DNA from: Paracidovorax cattleyae
Lineage (GTDB): Bacteria; Pseudomonadota; Gammaproteobacteria; Burkholderiales; Burkholderiaceae_C
Direction: 5' to 3'
Assembly: GCF_900104515.1 (NCBI RefSeq)
Contig: NZ_FNJL01000015.1
Span: 62,001-126,000, forward strand
DNA: 64,000 nt
Under the pieces are notes generated by a model. That model saw only the letters and a program-made list of their open reading frames with translations, ran no database searches and had not been told where the DNA came from. The position numbers were made by a program, and so were the translations under genes. Below, piece by piece: positions 11,219-19,221 of this stretch; position 1 is the stretch's first letter; every line of letters begins with the position of its first letter.

Positions 11219-11680
11219 ATCGCTGCCATAGCTCTGGCACCAGGGCATGGCCGGCGCGAACTGGAGCACCTGGGCGCGGAGCTGGGCTGGGGCCGGGAGC
11301 AATTGCGCCTGGCTCCTTGCCGCCCGCATGAGGGACCGGGCAATGCGCTGATGGCCACGCTGGCGTACGGGCAAGTCACGGAGGTTTTCACGCAGTTCGG
11401 CGTGAAGGGCACCAGCGCGGAAGAGGTGGCACGGGAACTGGCCCACGACGTACAGGCCTACCTGGCGAGCGATGCGGCACTGGGCCCTCTCCTGGCGGAC
11501 CAGTGGGCGCTGCCGCTGGCCCTGGCGGTATGGCAGCGCCAGCGCGGGGCGGCCTACACCTGCACGGAACTGACCACCCACGCGACTACGCACTTCGACG
11601 TGATCGAACGCATCCTGCCGGTACGGTTTGCGGTGGAAGGGACGGGCAGCCACTGGACGGTTCGCGCACAGCCGCGCTAG
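11219..11680 (+). pseudogene. rtcA: Remnant of RNA 3'-terminal phosphate cyclase (rtcA), 5' truncated
   Basis: The plus-strand frame ending at the stop at 11678-11680 reads ALAPGHGRRELEHLGAELGW (from about 11231), then GPGNALMATLAYGQ, FTQFGVKGTSAEEVA, LLADQWALPLALA and TTHATTHFDVIERILPVRF. These are the successive C-terminal motifs of RtcA, which converts RNA 3'-phosphate to a 2',3'-cyclic phosphate. About the first half of the enzyme is missing: homology fades before 11219, where the sequence runs into the 3' flank of the Mrr gene. No rtcB or rtcR is near. An open TTG-initiated frame from 11303 exists but would lack the catalytic region. I call it a decayed remnant. Confidence 0.75.
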
Positions 11681-11777
11681 GGAACCTCTGCACGCATCGA
11701 GCGGAAAGTGTGCGCTGTGGAACGGGACCGTCCGATCCGCAGATGCACACGGCGCGGCGATGCGTGCAGAGGTTCCC
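11680..11777. repeat. 98-base element with perfect 20-base inverted ends
   Basis: The arms GGGAACCTCTGCACGCATCG (11680-11699) and its exact complement (11758-11777) bound a 58-base interior that contains a further short pairing (GTGTGC and GCACAC). The element starts on the last base of the rtcA remnant stop codon and ends shortly before the YkgJ-like gene. The size and perfect ends suggest a MITE-like or palindromic repeat; no clear target duplication flanks it and no T tract follows. Confidence 0.7.
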
Positions 11778-11819
11778 CAGGGTGAACGACAATCGCCTGC
11801 CTGCCGATCCCGCCCCGCC

Positions 11820-12245
11820 ATGCGCTCCCCGATTTCCATCGTCAACGTCGACAACCCCGCCACCTGGACCCGCTATCGCGCGGGCCTGTGTGCGACCTGC
11901 GCGGCCAACTGCTGCACCATGCCGCTGGAGGTGCAGCTGTCCGACCTCGTGCGGCTGGGGCTGGTGGATGCGTTCGAGGCCGAGCACGAGGAGCCGCGGC
12001 ACATCGCGAAACGGCTGCAGAAGGCGCGGCTCATCGACCACTTCAACCACAAGAACGTGGTGTTCACCATGGCCCGGCGCGCCAGCGGCGACTGCCACTT
12101 CCTGGATGCGGCCACGCGGCGCTGCACGGTATACGACGTGCGGCCGGAGACTTGCCGGCTGCACCCGCAGAAGAAGAGCCCGCGCCCCGGCTGGTGTGCC
12201 TATGGCTCGGCCGCGCAGGGGCAGGGCGGCGGACGGCAGCGCTGA
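11820..12245 (+). CDS. YkgJ-family cysteine cluster protein
   Basis: The 141-residue protein carries the CxxCxxxCC-type metal cluster of the YkgJ (UPF0153) family: CATCAANCC near residues 24-32, then CHFLDAATRRCTVYDVRPETCR (split over about 89-110) with further cysteines. These proteins are thought to bind zinc or an Fe-S centre; the biochemical role is unknown. The ATG at 11820 follows a short spacer after the palindromic element, and an upstream in-frame extension would run through that element, so it was excluded. A second, shorter member of the family is at 61.1 kb. Confidence 0.85.
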   Translation: MRSPISIVNVDNPATWTRYRAGLCATCAANCCTMPLEVQLSDLVRLGLVDAFEAEHEEPRHIAKRLQKARLIDHFNHKNVVFTMARRASGDCHFLDAATRRCTVYDVRPETCRLHPQKKSPRPGWCAYGSAAQGQGGGRQR

Positions 12246-12386
12246 GCGCGGCCCGCGCGCTCCATGGAAGAGTCGAACTGAACTGTAGGACGCGGACGGG
12301 GCCGAGGGCGCTCCCTGCGCCCACGCGCACGCGCCCTGAGCCATGCTGTGATGAGGGTTTGTCCCACCCACTGCAAAGGAGTCCGC

Positions 12387-12824
12387 ATGTCCGAGAAAAC
12401 CGCTTCCGTCCATTGGCAAGGCGCCGGCAAGACCGGCCAGGGCCAGATCAGCACCGAGACCGGCGCTCTGAAAAGCTACCCCTACGGCTTCGGCAGCCGC
12501 TTCGGCGACGACCGCACGGGCACGAATCCGGAAGAGATCGTCGGCGCGGCGCATGCCGCCTGCTTCACCATGGCGTTCGCATTCGCCTGCGAGAAAGCCG
12601 GCATCGCCACGGAGACGCTCGACACCGCCGCCAAGGTGCGCCTCGCCAAGGAAGGCGAAGGCTTCAAGATCGACCGCATCGCACTCACGCTCAAGGCCAG
12701 GGTGCCGGGCATCGACAATGCGAAGTTCCAGGAGATCGCGGCCGGCGCCAAGGCCAACTGCCCGCTCTCGAAGGCGCTCGCCGGGGTACCGGAAATCACG
12801 CTGGACGCACAGCTCGTGGGCTGA
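12387..12824 (+). CDS. osmC: OsmC-type organic hydroperoxide reductase
   Basis: The 145-residue protein aligns by eye with E. coli OsmC over its whole length: SYPYGFGSRFGDDRTGTNPE, the redox helix GAAHAACF with C59, and GAKANCPLSKAL with C125. The two cysteines are the catalytic pair that reduces organic peroxides at the expense of lipoyl or thiol donors. AAAGGAG upstream of the ATG is a good ribosome binding site. It appears to be monocistronic or to lead into the small ferredoxin gene 69 bases downstream. Confidence 0.95.
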   Translation: MSEKTASVHWQGAGKTGQGQISTETGALKSYPYGFGSRFGDDRTGTNPEEIVGAAHAACFTMAFAFACEKAGIATETLDTAAKVRLAKEGEGFKIDRIALTLKARVPGIDNAKFQEIAAGAKANCPLSKALAGVPEITLDAQLVG

Positions 12825-12893
12825 CAGGCCGGGCTGGCATCATCTGCGGGAACACGCCGCGCCCGTGGCGTGCCATCGCCTTGCCAGCCGCCC

Positions 12894-13154
12894 ATGTCCC
12901 CTCCCGCACCGAAAGCCCTGCCCGCCATCGATCCCGACCGCTGCACGGGCTGCGGCCGGTGCGTGGCGGTGTGCGCACCGCATGTGCTGTCGCTGGGTAC
13001 GGAGGGCAGCCCTGGCCGGGAAGGTGCACCTTCGCCGCTCTGGGGCCCCAAGCGGTCGATACTGCACGACCCGGCGGGTTGCACGGGCTGCGCCCTGTGC
13101 GCCGTTCATTGCCCCTTCGATGCCATCCGGATGGAGCGCACCGGGCCGCGGTGA
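12894..13154 (+). CDS. Small 2[4Fe-4S] ferredoxin-type protein
   Basis: An 86-residue protein with two four-cysteine motifs: CTGCGRCVAVCAP near residues 17-29 and CTGCALCAVHCP near 65-76. The spacing CxxCxxCxxxCP is that of bacterial-type ferredoxins carrying two [4Fe-4S] clusters. Between the motifs is a 35-residue insert rich in Gly and Pro. It should act as a cytoplasmic electron carrier, but no partner oxidoreductase is adjacent. The ATG at 12894 was preferred over an in-frame ATG 24 bases upstream because the family starts close to the first cluster. Confidence 0.85.
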   Translation: MSPPAPKALPAIDPDRCTGCGRCVAVCAPHVLSLGTEGSPGREGAPSPLWGPKRSILHDPAGCTGCALCAVHCPFDAIRMERTGPR

Positions 13155-13184
13155 ATGCCCGGCAATCCTGTACACTGCATCGCC

Positions 13185-13292
13185 ATGTCGTTCGCACGCA
13201 CCCCCAGCCCCCTGTTCCGCGCCCCCGTGGCTGCGGCAGCGGTCTGCTGCGTGCGAATGACGATGATCACCATTACCACCGCGGCTGCCTAG
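13185..13292 (+). CDS. Threonine/isoleucine-rich leader peptide upstream of hom
   Basis: A 35-codon open frame ends in MTMITITTAAA, a run very like the E. coli thr operon leader (TTITTTITITT). An internal in-frame ATG at 13257 could alone give the 11-residue form. Four Thr and two Ile codons fall within seven positions just before the stop. A predicted terminator and an alternative pairing follow (13275-13373), so the peptide probably serves as a ribosome-stalling sensor of charged tRNA-Thr and tRNA-Ile. A weak -10 (TACACT, 13171-13176) lies so close to the first ATG that the short form is the more likely product. Confidence 0.7.
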   Translation: MSFARTPSPLFRAPVAAAAVCCVRMTMITITTAAA

Positions 13293-13373
13293 CCTGCGCG
13301 CTGGGTGGCCGTTCCGACGGTCGCCTGGTGTCATTCCCTCCTCGAACGAACCCGGCCCGACCGCCGGGTTTTT
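13275..13373 (+). promoter_or_regulatory. Transcription attenuator of hom
   Basis: Terminator: AACCCGGC (13349-13356) pairs with GCCGGGTT (13363-13370) and ends in TTTTT. Antiterminator: GCTGGGT at 13300-13306, just after the leader stop codon, can pair with ACCCGGC (13350-13356) of the terminator with one G-U pair. Protector: CCACC within the leader Thr codons (ACC ACC, 13275-13280) can pair with GGTGG (13304-13308) and sequester the antiterminator. A ribosome stalled on those Thr codons would expose it and allow read-through into hom. Confidence 0.7.
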
Positions 13374-13421
13374 CATTTCCGGGCCATAGCGCCCTTTGTT
13401 CGAGAGAAAGAGAGTGACCCG

Positions 13422-14822
13422 ATGTTCAACGACCCCCAATGGCGTCCCCTTCCTGACGCCGCCCCCGCTAGCGGAGCGGGCCTGCGCCCCCTGCGCGTGG
13501 GCATGATCGGCATCGGCACGGTAGGCCTGGGCACCTGGCAGGTGCTGGCCCGCAACCAGGCGCAGATCGCTGCGCGCGCGGGCCGGGGCATCGAGATCGT
13601 GGCGGTGGCGGCCCGCGACCTGGCACGCGCCAGGCGCGTGCTCGGCGAAGCGGCCGCTGGCGTGGAGCTCACCGGCGATCCGCTGTCGCTGGCCACGCAC
13701 CCCGGCATCGACGTGCTGCTCGAGGTGGCCGGGGGCACGGATGCTCCGCGCGAATGGGTGTCGGCGGCCATCGGCCTCGGCAAACCCGTGGTCACGGCCA
13801 ACAAGGCGCTGCTGGCGGTGCACGGCAATGCGCTGTTCGCCCAGGCCGAATCGCGTGGCGTGCCGCTCGCGTATGAAGCGGCCGTGGCCGGTGGCATCCC
13901 CATCGTGAAGGCGCTGCGCGAAGGTGCCGCGGCGAACCGCGTGGAATGGCTGGCCGGCATCGTGAACGGCACCAGCAACTACATCCTGAGCCGCATGCGC
14001 CAGGCCGGCCTGGCATTCGGCGATGCGCTGGCGGAAGCCCAGGCCCTGGGCTATGCGGAGGCCGATCCCACCTTCGACGTGGACGGCATCGATGCCGCGC
14101 ACAAGACCGCCTTGCTGGCAGCCAACGCCTTCAGCACCCCGGTTTGTTTCGACCGCGCCCATGTGGAGGGTATCCGCGGCGTGGACGCACTGGACGTGTC
14201 TGCGGCGCGGGAGTGGGGCCATGCCGTGAAGCTGCTGGGCATCGCGCGGCGACAGAAGGAATCGGTGGAGCTGCGGGTGCATCCTGCGCTGGTGCCCGCC
14301 ACGCACCTGCTCGCGCAGGTGGAAGGGGCGATGAACGCCGTACTGGTGTGCGGGGACGCGCAGGGCATCGCGTTGCACTACGGTGCCGGGGCGGGAGCGG
14401 AGCCGACCGCCTCCGCCGTGGTCGCCGATCTGGTGGACCTGGCGCGCCAGACCGTGGCGCAGGCCGGCGGCCCCATCCGCTGCACGGTGCCTCCGCTGGG
14501 CGTGCCGGGCGCGGCACTGCTGGATCGCCCCGTGCTGCGCATGGACGACGTGGTGACCCGGCACTACCTGCGCGTTCCCTTGCGCGAGGGTGCCGAGGGG
14601 ACCGCACCCGCCGCCCTGGCGCAATGGCTGGAGCAGGCCGGTGTCGCCGTGGAACGGCTCGATGCCTGGCGCCCCCAAGGCCAAGGCAACTTCCATGCGC
14701 AGTTGCTGGCGCTCACGGGGCCAGCGCGGGACGGCACCGTTCGCGACGTCCTGCAACACGCCGCGCAGGCGGACTGGTGCGAGGGAACGCCGGCGCACCT
14801 GCGGGTCGAAAGCCTGGAATGA
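13422..14822 (+). CDS. hom: Homoserine dehydrogenase
   Basis: The enzyme reduces aspartate semialdehyde to homoserine with NAD(P)H, the branch point to threonine, methionine and isoleucine. The 466 residues show the Rossmann motif GMIGIGTVGLGTWQVL near 28-43, the segment VVTANKALLAVHG, the catalytic NGTSNYILSRM near 185, and EADPTFDVDGIDAAHK. The C-terminal 90 residues are an ACT-like regulatory domain (HYLRVPLREG onward), the usual threonine-binding site. The ATG at 13422 lies beyond the attenuator terminator; AAAGAGAG upstream may serve as the binding site. thrC is not adjacent, so this hom is a single gene here. Confidence 0.95.
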   Translation: MFNDPQWRPLPDAAPASGAGLRPLRVGMIGIGTVGLGTWQVLARNQAQIAARAGRGIEIVAVAARDLARARRVLGEAAAGVELTGDPLSLATHPGIDVLLEVAGGTDAPREWVSAAIGLGKPVVTANKALLAVHGNALFAQAESRGVPLAYEAAVAGGIPIVKALREGAAANRVEWLAGIVNGTSNYILSRMRQAGLAFGDALAEAQALGYAEADPTFDVDGIDAAHKTALLAANAFSTPVCFDRAHVEGIRGVDALDVSAAREWGHAVKLLGIARRQKESVELRVHPALVPATHLLAQVEGAMNAVLVCGDAQGIALHYGAGAGAEPTASAVVADLVDLARQTVAQAGGPIRCTVPPLGVPGAALLDRPVLRMDDVVTRHYLRVPLREGAEGTAPAALAQWLEQAGVAVERLDAWRPQGQGNFHAQLLALTGPARDGTVRDVLQHAAQADWCEGTPAHLRVESLE

Positions 14823-14855
14823 CGACCGGCAGGCCGTACCAGGGCACAGGCAGGC

Positions 14856-15158
14856 TCAGCGCTTTTGCTTCTGGTAGGCCTCGTGGGCCGGGGCGCCACG
14901 GTCGGTGTCCTTGAGGCCCCGCTCCAGGTCGTCATGGGCCTGCTTCATTTCCGGATCCGGTTTGCCGTCCGTCATGTTCACGGCCTGGTCGCGTTCGTGG
15001 GGCAGGCGCGCTTCGGGGCTGTTCAGGTTCTGCTGCTCGGCATCCGGGGCAGGATGCTTCTGCGTGGTGTCAATGCGGCGCTCGACCCGCTGGGGCACGC
15101 GCGCGGAGGCCGTGGGATCGGCCCCTTGCTGGTCGGAGGAACGGGGGGCTTGGGACAT
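14856..15158 (-). CDS. Small hydrophilic protein of unknown function
   Basis: A 100-residue, strongly charged protein with no hydrophobic segment, rich in Asp, Gln, Pro and Arg (for example SSDQQGADPTASARVPQRVE and KPDPEMKQAHDDLERGLKD). It is likely to be disordered. A strong ribosome binding site (AAGGAG, eight bases before the ATG) and normal codon use support translation. I do not recognise the family. It lies between hom and dinG, convergent with hom. A similar hydrophilic small gene is at 18266-18475. Confidence 0.65.
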   Translation of the reverse strand: MSQAPRSSDQQGADPTASARVPQRVERRIDTTQKHPAPDAEQQNLNSPEARLPHERDQAVNMTDGKPDPEMKQAHDDLERGLKDTDRGAPAHEAYQKQKR

Positions 15159-15292
15159 GAGAATCTCCTTGTGGGCGCCGCCGGTAGTGGCAGCTTGCAG
15201 GCAGGTCGGGTGCATTCTCCTGATGCTAGAAAGCGTGCCGCGCCCCGTCTGTAGTCCACCGCGCCCTGGCCTGGCCGGTACACTACCACTGT

Positions 15293-17518
15293 ATGTCTCA
15301 ACAGGAGTGGGCCACACAGGCCTTGCAGTCTTTCGATGCGGTGGTGCAGGCCACCGAGGGGTTCCGCAGCCGCGGCGGGCAGCGGCGCATGGCCGAGCAG
15401 GTGGCGCATACGTTCGCCCGGGCGCAGCTCGGCAAGGTGGAGGCCGACGACGGCGACAGCGCGCCACCGCCGCCTGCGCGTTCCATTGCCGTGGTGCAGG
15501 CCGGAACGGGCGTGGGCAAATCGCTGGCCTACAGCGTGCCGGCGATCGCCATGGCGCTGGCGCGCGGAACGCGCGTGCTGATTTCCACGGCCACCGTGGC
15601 GCTGCAGGAGCAGCTCGTGCAGAAGGACCTGCCAGCACTCGCCGCCCGCATGTCCCAGCCCTTCCAGTTCGCGCTCGCCAAGGGGCGCGGCCGGTATGTG
15701 TGCAAGCTCAAGCTGGAGCGCCTGGCCGGTACGGGCGAATCGGGCGACGAGGGGCACGAGGACGACCTGTTCGCCGAGGAAGAGGCTGCAGCCCGCGCCG
15801 CCCGCCCGCGCCATGAAACCGAGGCGCGCATGAAGTTCTACGCCACCATGGCCGACGTGCTCGTGCGCGGCGCGTGGGACGGCGACCGCGACACGCTCGA
15901 GTCCCCGCCCGAGCCCGAGGTCTGGGGCCCGGTGGCGGCCGAGGCCAGTTCCTGTACCGGCAAGCACTGCCCGGCCTTCAGCCAGTGCACCTACTACGAC
16001 CGGCGCAAGGCCCTGGTGGCCGCTCAGGTGATCGTGGCCAACCACGACCTGCTGCTGTCCTCGATCGGGGCGAGGCTGCTGCCCGAGCTGGACAACTGCC
16101 TGCTCGTGGTGGACGAAGCCCACCACCTGCCCTCCACGGCACTCGACCAGTTCGCCTGCGAGGCGGACCTGAGCCGGCTGACCTGGATCGACAAGCTCGC
16201 GAGCCGCGCGCTACGCATCGGCATGCTGATGGAAGTCGAGGAAGTGGCGGACATCCCCAACCATTCCGCCCGGCTGCGCACCGCGCTGCAGGATGCGGCG
16301 CGCATGGTCATGGACGTGTACGGCGACGAGCTGCGCGCTCCGCGGCCCGCCTGGGGCGGAGGGCGCACCGCATCCGCGCAGTCCTCCCGCATTCCTGCGG
16401 CCGCAGCGCCCACGCGCGCGCGTGTATCGGGCGGCGCGCTGCCCAAGGCGCTGGTGGAGCCTTTCAGCCAGGTGGCGCACCATGCAGCGGGCTTTCTGGA
16501 CGCGCTGCGCGCCATCGCCAAGGCGCTGCGTTCGGAAATGCGCGACAAACCCGACGAGGCGCGGCGCCTGTCCACGCTCTATGCGCAGATCGGCGCGCTC
16601 GCGCCGCGCCTGGAGGGCGTGCACGATACCGCCCAACTGCTGCTGCAGGACGCACCCGAAGGCGCCGTGCCGGCAGCCAAGTGGTTCACGCTGGCGGTGG
16701 ATGGCGACTTCATCGTCGTGAAGGCACATGCCAGCCCGGTGCTGCCAGGCAATACGCTGCGCAACCACCTGTGGTCGGCCGTGCGCGGAGCGGTGCTCAC
16801 ATCGGCCACGCTCACGAGCTGCGGCCAGTTCGATTTCTTCCTGCGCGAGGCCGGCCTGCACGGCGACGACGCGGTGACCACCCTGGAGGTGCCCAGCCCC
16901 TTCGACTATGCGCTGCAGGGCACGCTCGTCGCCACCGAGACCCAGGCCGACCCACGGCAGGCGGCCGACTACACCGCTGAAATGGTGGATGCGCTGCTGA
17001 GCGACCTGGCCATGGTCGAGGCCGGTGCCCTGGTGCTGTTCACCTCGCGCGACCAGATGAGGCAGGCCGTGGATGCGCTGCCCACCGCCATGCGCAGCAC
17101 GGTGCTGGTACAGACCCAGATGCCGCGTTCCCAGCTGCTGACCCGGCACCGCGAGCGCGTGGCGGCGGGCGAGCCGTCGATCATCTTCGGCATGCAGTCC
17201 TTCGGCGAGGGGCTGGACCTGCCCGGGGCGCTCTGCGAATCGCTCTTCATCACCAAGCTGCCCTTCGCGCCGCCGGACGACCCGGTGGGCGAGGCGCGCG
17301 CCGAGTGGCTGCGCGGCGCGGGACGCGACCCGTTCAGCGAACTCGTCGTGCCCGCCACGGCCATCCGGCTCGCACAGTGGGTGGGGCGCGCCATCCGTAC
17401 CGAGGAAGACCGCGCCCACGTCTATTGCTACGACAAGCGCCTGGTGCGCACGGCCTACGGCCAGCGGCTGCTCAAGGGCCTGCCGCCCTTCACGCTGCAG
17501 CGCCGCGCGGCGTCGTAG
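15293..17518 (+). CDS. dinG: ATP-dependent DNA helicase DinG (XPD/Rad3 family)
   Basis: DinG is a 5'-3' superfamily 2 helicase that resolves R-loops and other structures. Over 741 residues one sees Walker A AGTGVGKS (70-77), the motif STATVALQEQ, the iron-sulphur cysteines (YVCK near 138, then CTGKHCPAFSQC near 222-233), the DEAH box DEAHH (from 274), and the C-terminal motifs FTSRDQMRQA, GMQSFGEGLDLPG and QWVGRAIRTEEDRA. The four-cysteine spacing indicates an intact Fe-S domain. An Ala/Arg-rich insert lies near residues 355-390. Confidence 0.95.
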   Translation: MSQQEWATQALQSFDAVVQATEGFRSRGGQRRMAEQVAHTFARAQLGKVEADDGDSAPPPPARSIAVVQAGTGVGKSLAYSVPAIAMALARGTRVLISTATVALQEQLVQKDLPALAARMSQPFQFALAKGRGRYVCKLKLERLAGTGESGDEGHEDDLFAEEEAAARAARPRHETEARMKFYATMADVLVRGAWDGDRDTLESPPEPEVWGPVAAEASSCTGKHCPAFSQCTYYDRRKALVAAQVIVANHDLLLSSIGARLLPELDNCLLVVDEAHHLPSTALDQFACEADLSRLTWIDKLASRALRIGMLMEVEEVADIPNHSARLRTALQDAARMVMDVYGDELRAPRPAWGGGRTASAQSSRIPAAAAPTRARVSGGALPKALVEPFSQVAHHAAGFLDALRAIAKALRSEMRDKPDEARRLSTLYAQIGALAPRLEGVHDTAQLLLQDAPEGAVPAAKWFTLAVDGDFIVVKAHASPVLPGNTLRNHLWSAVRGAVLTSATLTSCGQFDFFLREAGLHGDDAVTTLEVPSPFDYALQGTLVATETQADPRQAADYTAEMVDALLSDLAMVEAGALVLFTSRDQMRQAVDALPTAMRSTVLVQTQMPRSQLLTRHRERVAAGEPSIIFGMQSFGEGLDLPGALCESLFITKLPFAPPDDPVGEARAEWLRGAGRDPFSELVVPATAIRLAQWVGRAIRTEEDRAHVYCYDKRLVRTAYGQRLLKGLPPFTLQRRAAS

Positions 17519-17687
17519 CGGTCACTGGCGCGGCGTCAGGGCGCTGACTACCGGCGCCGCGGTGTCGGACGCACCCGACAGCCATGCGGCGGCAGGGCCG
17601 ACCCCGGCAGGACTGCATGCGGCCTACAGTGGGTTTCCACACCGGGCCGCCCCGCGCCCGGCAACGCACCCTACCGGAGGCTCTCCC

Positions 17688-18185
17688 ATGACCCAGGATT
17701 CCCCCCAGACCACGCTCTGGAAGCTGATCAAGGACATCCGCTTCGGCATGCTCACGCACCGTTCCGCCACGGGACAGTTGCATGCGCACCCGCTGACCAC
17801 GCAGAACAAGGACATCGACGAGCACTCGGAGCTGTACTTCTTCATTCCGCACGACGGCGAGCTCGCCCAGCGCCTGAAAGCCGATGCCCAGACGAATGTC
17901 ACCTATGCCAATCCCGAGAAGGACAGCTACGTGTCCCTGTCCGGCACGGCCGGCTTCATCGAGGACAAGGCCCGCAAGGAGGCGCTGTGGTCGCCCGCGG
18001 CCAAGGCCTGGTTCCCCCAGGGCATCGACGACCCCAACCTAGCGCTGCTGGTGATCCGCATCCAGCACGCCGAGTACTGGGACGTGAAGGAAAGCAAGAT
18101 GACCCAGCTCTTCAAGATGGCCAAGGCGGCCGTCACCGGCAATCCGCCGAACATGGGCGAGCACAGGGAACTGTCGCTGTCCTGA
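17688..18185 (+). CDS. General stress protein, pyridoxamine 5'-phosphate oxidase-like fold
   Basis: The 165-residue product matches the general stress protein 26 group of the split-barrel flavin-binding superfamily: TLWKLIKDIRFGMLTHRSAT, LHAHPLTTQNKDIDE, LYFFIPHDGELAQRLKADAQ, NVTYANPEKDSYVSLSGTA and VIRIQHAEYWDVKESKM. Family members bind FMN or F420-like cofactors; physiological substrates are unknown. CGGAGG precedes the ATG. It is followed after 80 bases by a small hydrophilic gene with a strong ribosome binding site, perhaps in the same stress-related unit. Confidence 0.9.
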   Translation: MTQDSPQTTLWKLIKDIRFGMLTHRSATGQLHAHPLTTQNKDIDEHSELYFFIPHDGELAQRLKADAQTNVTYANPEKDSYVSLSGTAGFIEDKARKEALWSPAAKAWFPQGIDDPNLALLVIRIQHAEYWDVKESKMTQLFKMAKAAVTGNPPNMGEHRELSLS

Positions 18186-18265
18186 CCTGCCCGGCCGTCG
18201 CACACGGCGGTGCCTCTCGCGCCGCCGTTTTTCCGTTCCCTGAACACACTGGAAGGAGATACGCC

Positions 18266-18475
18266 ATGTCCGACAAGCAGCAGCCCGGCAAGGGCAAGGT
18301 CGAGAACGGCCACAACCAGCAAGGTCACCAGGAACCCACGCAGCGCAACGAAGGTCAGCGCACGCCGCAAAGCCGCCACGACCGCGATGCGCACGTGGGC
18401 AGCAGCAACCAGGTGCAGTCGCGCCAGGGCGGCGGCGGTCCGTCCACCGGCGGCGGTGGCCGCGGGGCGGGCTGA
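18266..18475 (+). CDS. Small hydrophilic Gly/Gln-rich protein
   Basis: A 69-residue protein without hydrophobic residues to speak of: it is built of Gln, Gly, His, Asn and Arg (KGKVENGHNQQGHQEPTQRN) and ends in a Gly-rich tail. It should be disordered. GGAAGGAG eight bases before the ATG gives strong support for translation. The family is not recognised; the position after a general stress protein gene suggests a stress-induced hydrophilin-like role, which is inference only. Confidence 0.6.
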   Translation: MSDKQQPGKGKVENGHNQQGHQEPTQRNEGQRTPQSRHDRDAHVGSSNQVQSRQGGGGPSTGGGGRGAG

Positions 18476-18518
18476 GTGGCGCCGAACGCGCTTTGAAGCA
18501 AGGGGCGACAATCGCCCC

Positions 18519-19187
18519 ATGCCTTCTTCCCGCATCGCCGTCATCGATTTCGAAACCACCGGCATGACGCCCTCGCAGGGCGCGCGGGCCACAGAAGTAG
18601 CCATCGTGCTCATGGAAGAGGGTCGGTCCGTGGACCGGTTCCAGAGCCTCATGAAGACCGGGGCATGGCTGCCCCCCTTCATCATCCAGCTCACCGGCAT
18701 CACGCCCGCCATGCTGGAAACCGCGCCGCCGGCCGAGTCCGTGATGCGCGAGGCCGCGCGCTTCGTGGGCGATGCGCCCATGGTGGCGCACAACGCTTCG
18801 TTCGACAGCCGCTTCTGGGCGGCGGAGCTCGCCCGTGCGGATCTGCCCTCGCCCCACGCCTTCGCCTGCACGGTGTTGCTGTCCCGGCGCCTGTATCCCG
18901 AGGCGACGAGCCACCAGCTCGGGCGCATCGTGGCGCACCTCGGCCTGCCTTCCGCGGCGCGCGCCCACCGTGCGCTGGCCGATGCGGAAATGGCTGCGGC
19001 ACTGCTGGGGCGCATGCAGCACGACCTCCGCACCCGCTATGGCATCGCCGATCCCGGCCATGCGCTGCTCGCGTTGCTGCAGCGTTGCGCACGCAAGGGG
19101 ATGGACCAACTGCTGGCACGGCATGCCTCGGGCGGGGACCTGTGGCAGAACGCCTCCCGCAGCGAGCCGGTGACCCCGCTTCCATGA
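18519..19187 (+). CDS. 3'-5' exonuclease of the DnaQ (epsilon) superfamily
   Basis: The 222-residue protein is a DEDDh exonuclease: D10-F-E12 in VIDFETTG, Asp in HNASFDSRFW (about residue 93), and the HRALADAEMAA motif (about 150-160) with the last His and Asp. Such stand-alone DnaQ-like proteins degrade DNA or RNA from 3' ends; this one is not the polymerase III epsilon chain itself, which usually has a C-terminal alpha-binding tail. The ATG follows a GC-rich spacer; the C-terminal 50 residues are variable. Confidence 0.88.
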   Translation: MPSSRIAVIDFETTGMTPSQGARATEVAIVLMEEGRSVDRFQSLMKTGAWLPPFIIQLTGITPAMLETAPPAESVMREAARFVGDAPMVAHNASFDSRFWAAELARADLPSPHAFACTVLLSRRLYPEATSHQLGRIVAHLGLPSAARAHRALADAEMAAALLGRMQHDLRTRYGIADPGHALLALLQRCARKGMDQLLARHASGGDLWQNASRSEPVTPLP

Positions 19188-19221
19188 AAATCTATGCCGG
19201 TTCGCGCACGGCACCGACCAG

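Noticed and set aside
13257-13292. The MTMIT reading as vector (lacZ alpha) contamination
   Set aside because: The DNA differs from the vector sequence at most codons, lies in native context and is followed by a matching attenuator.
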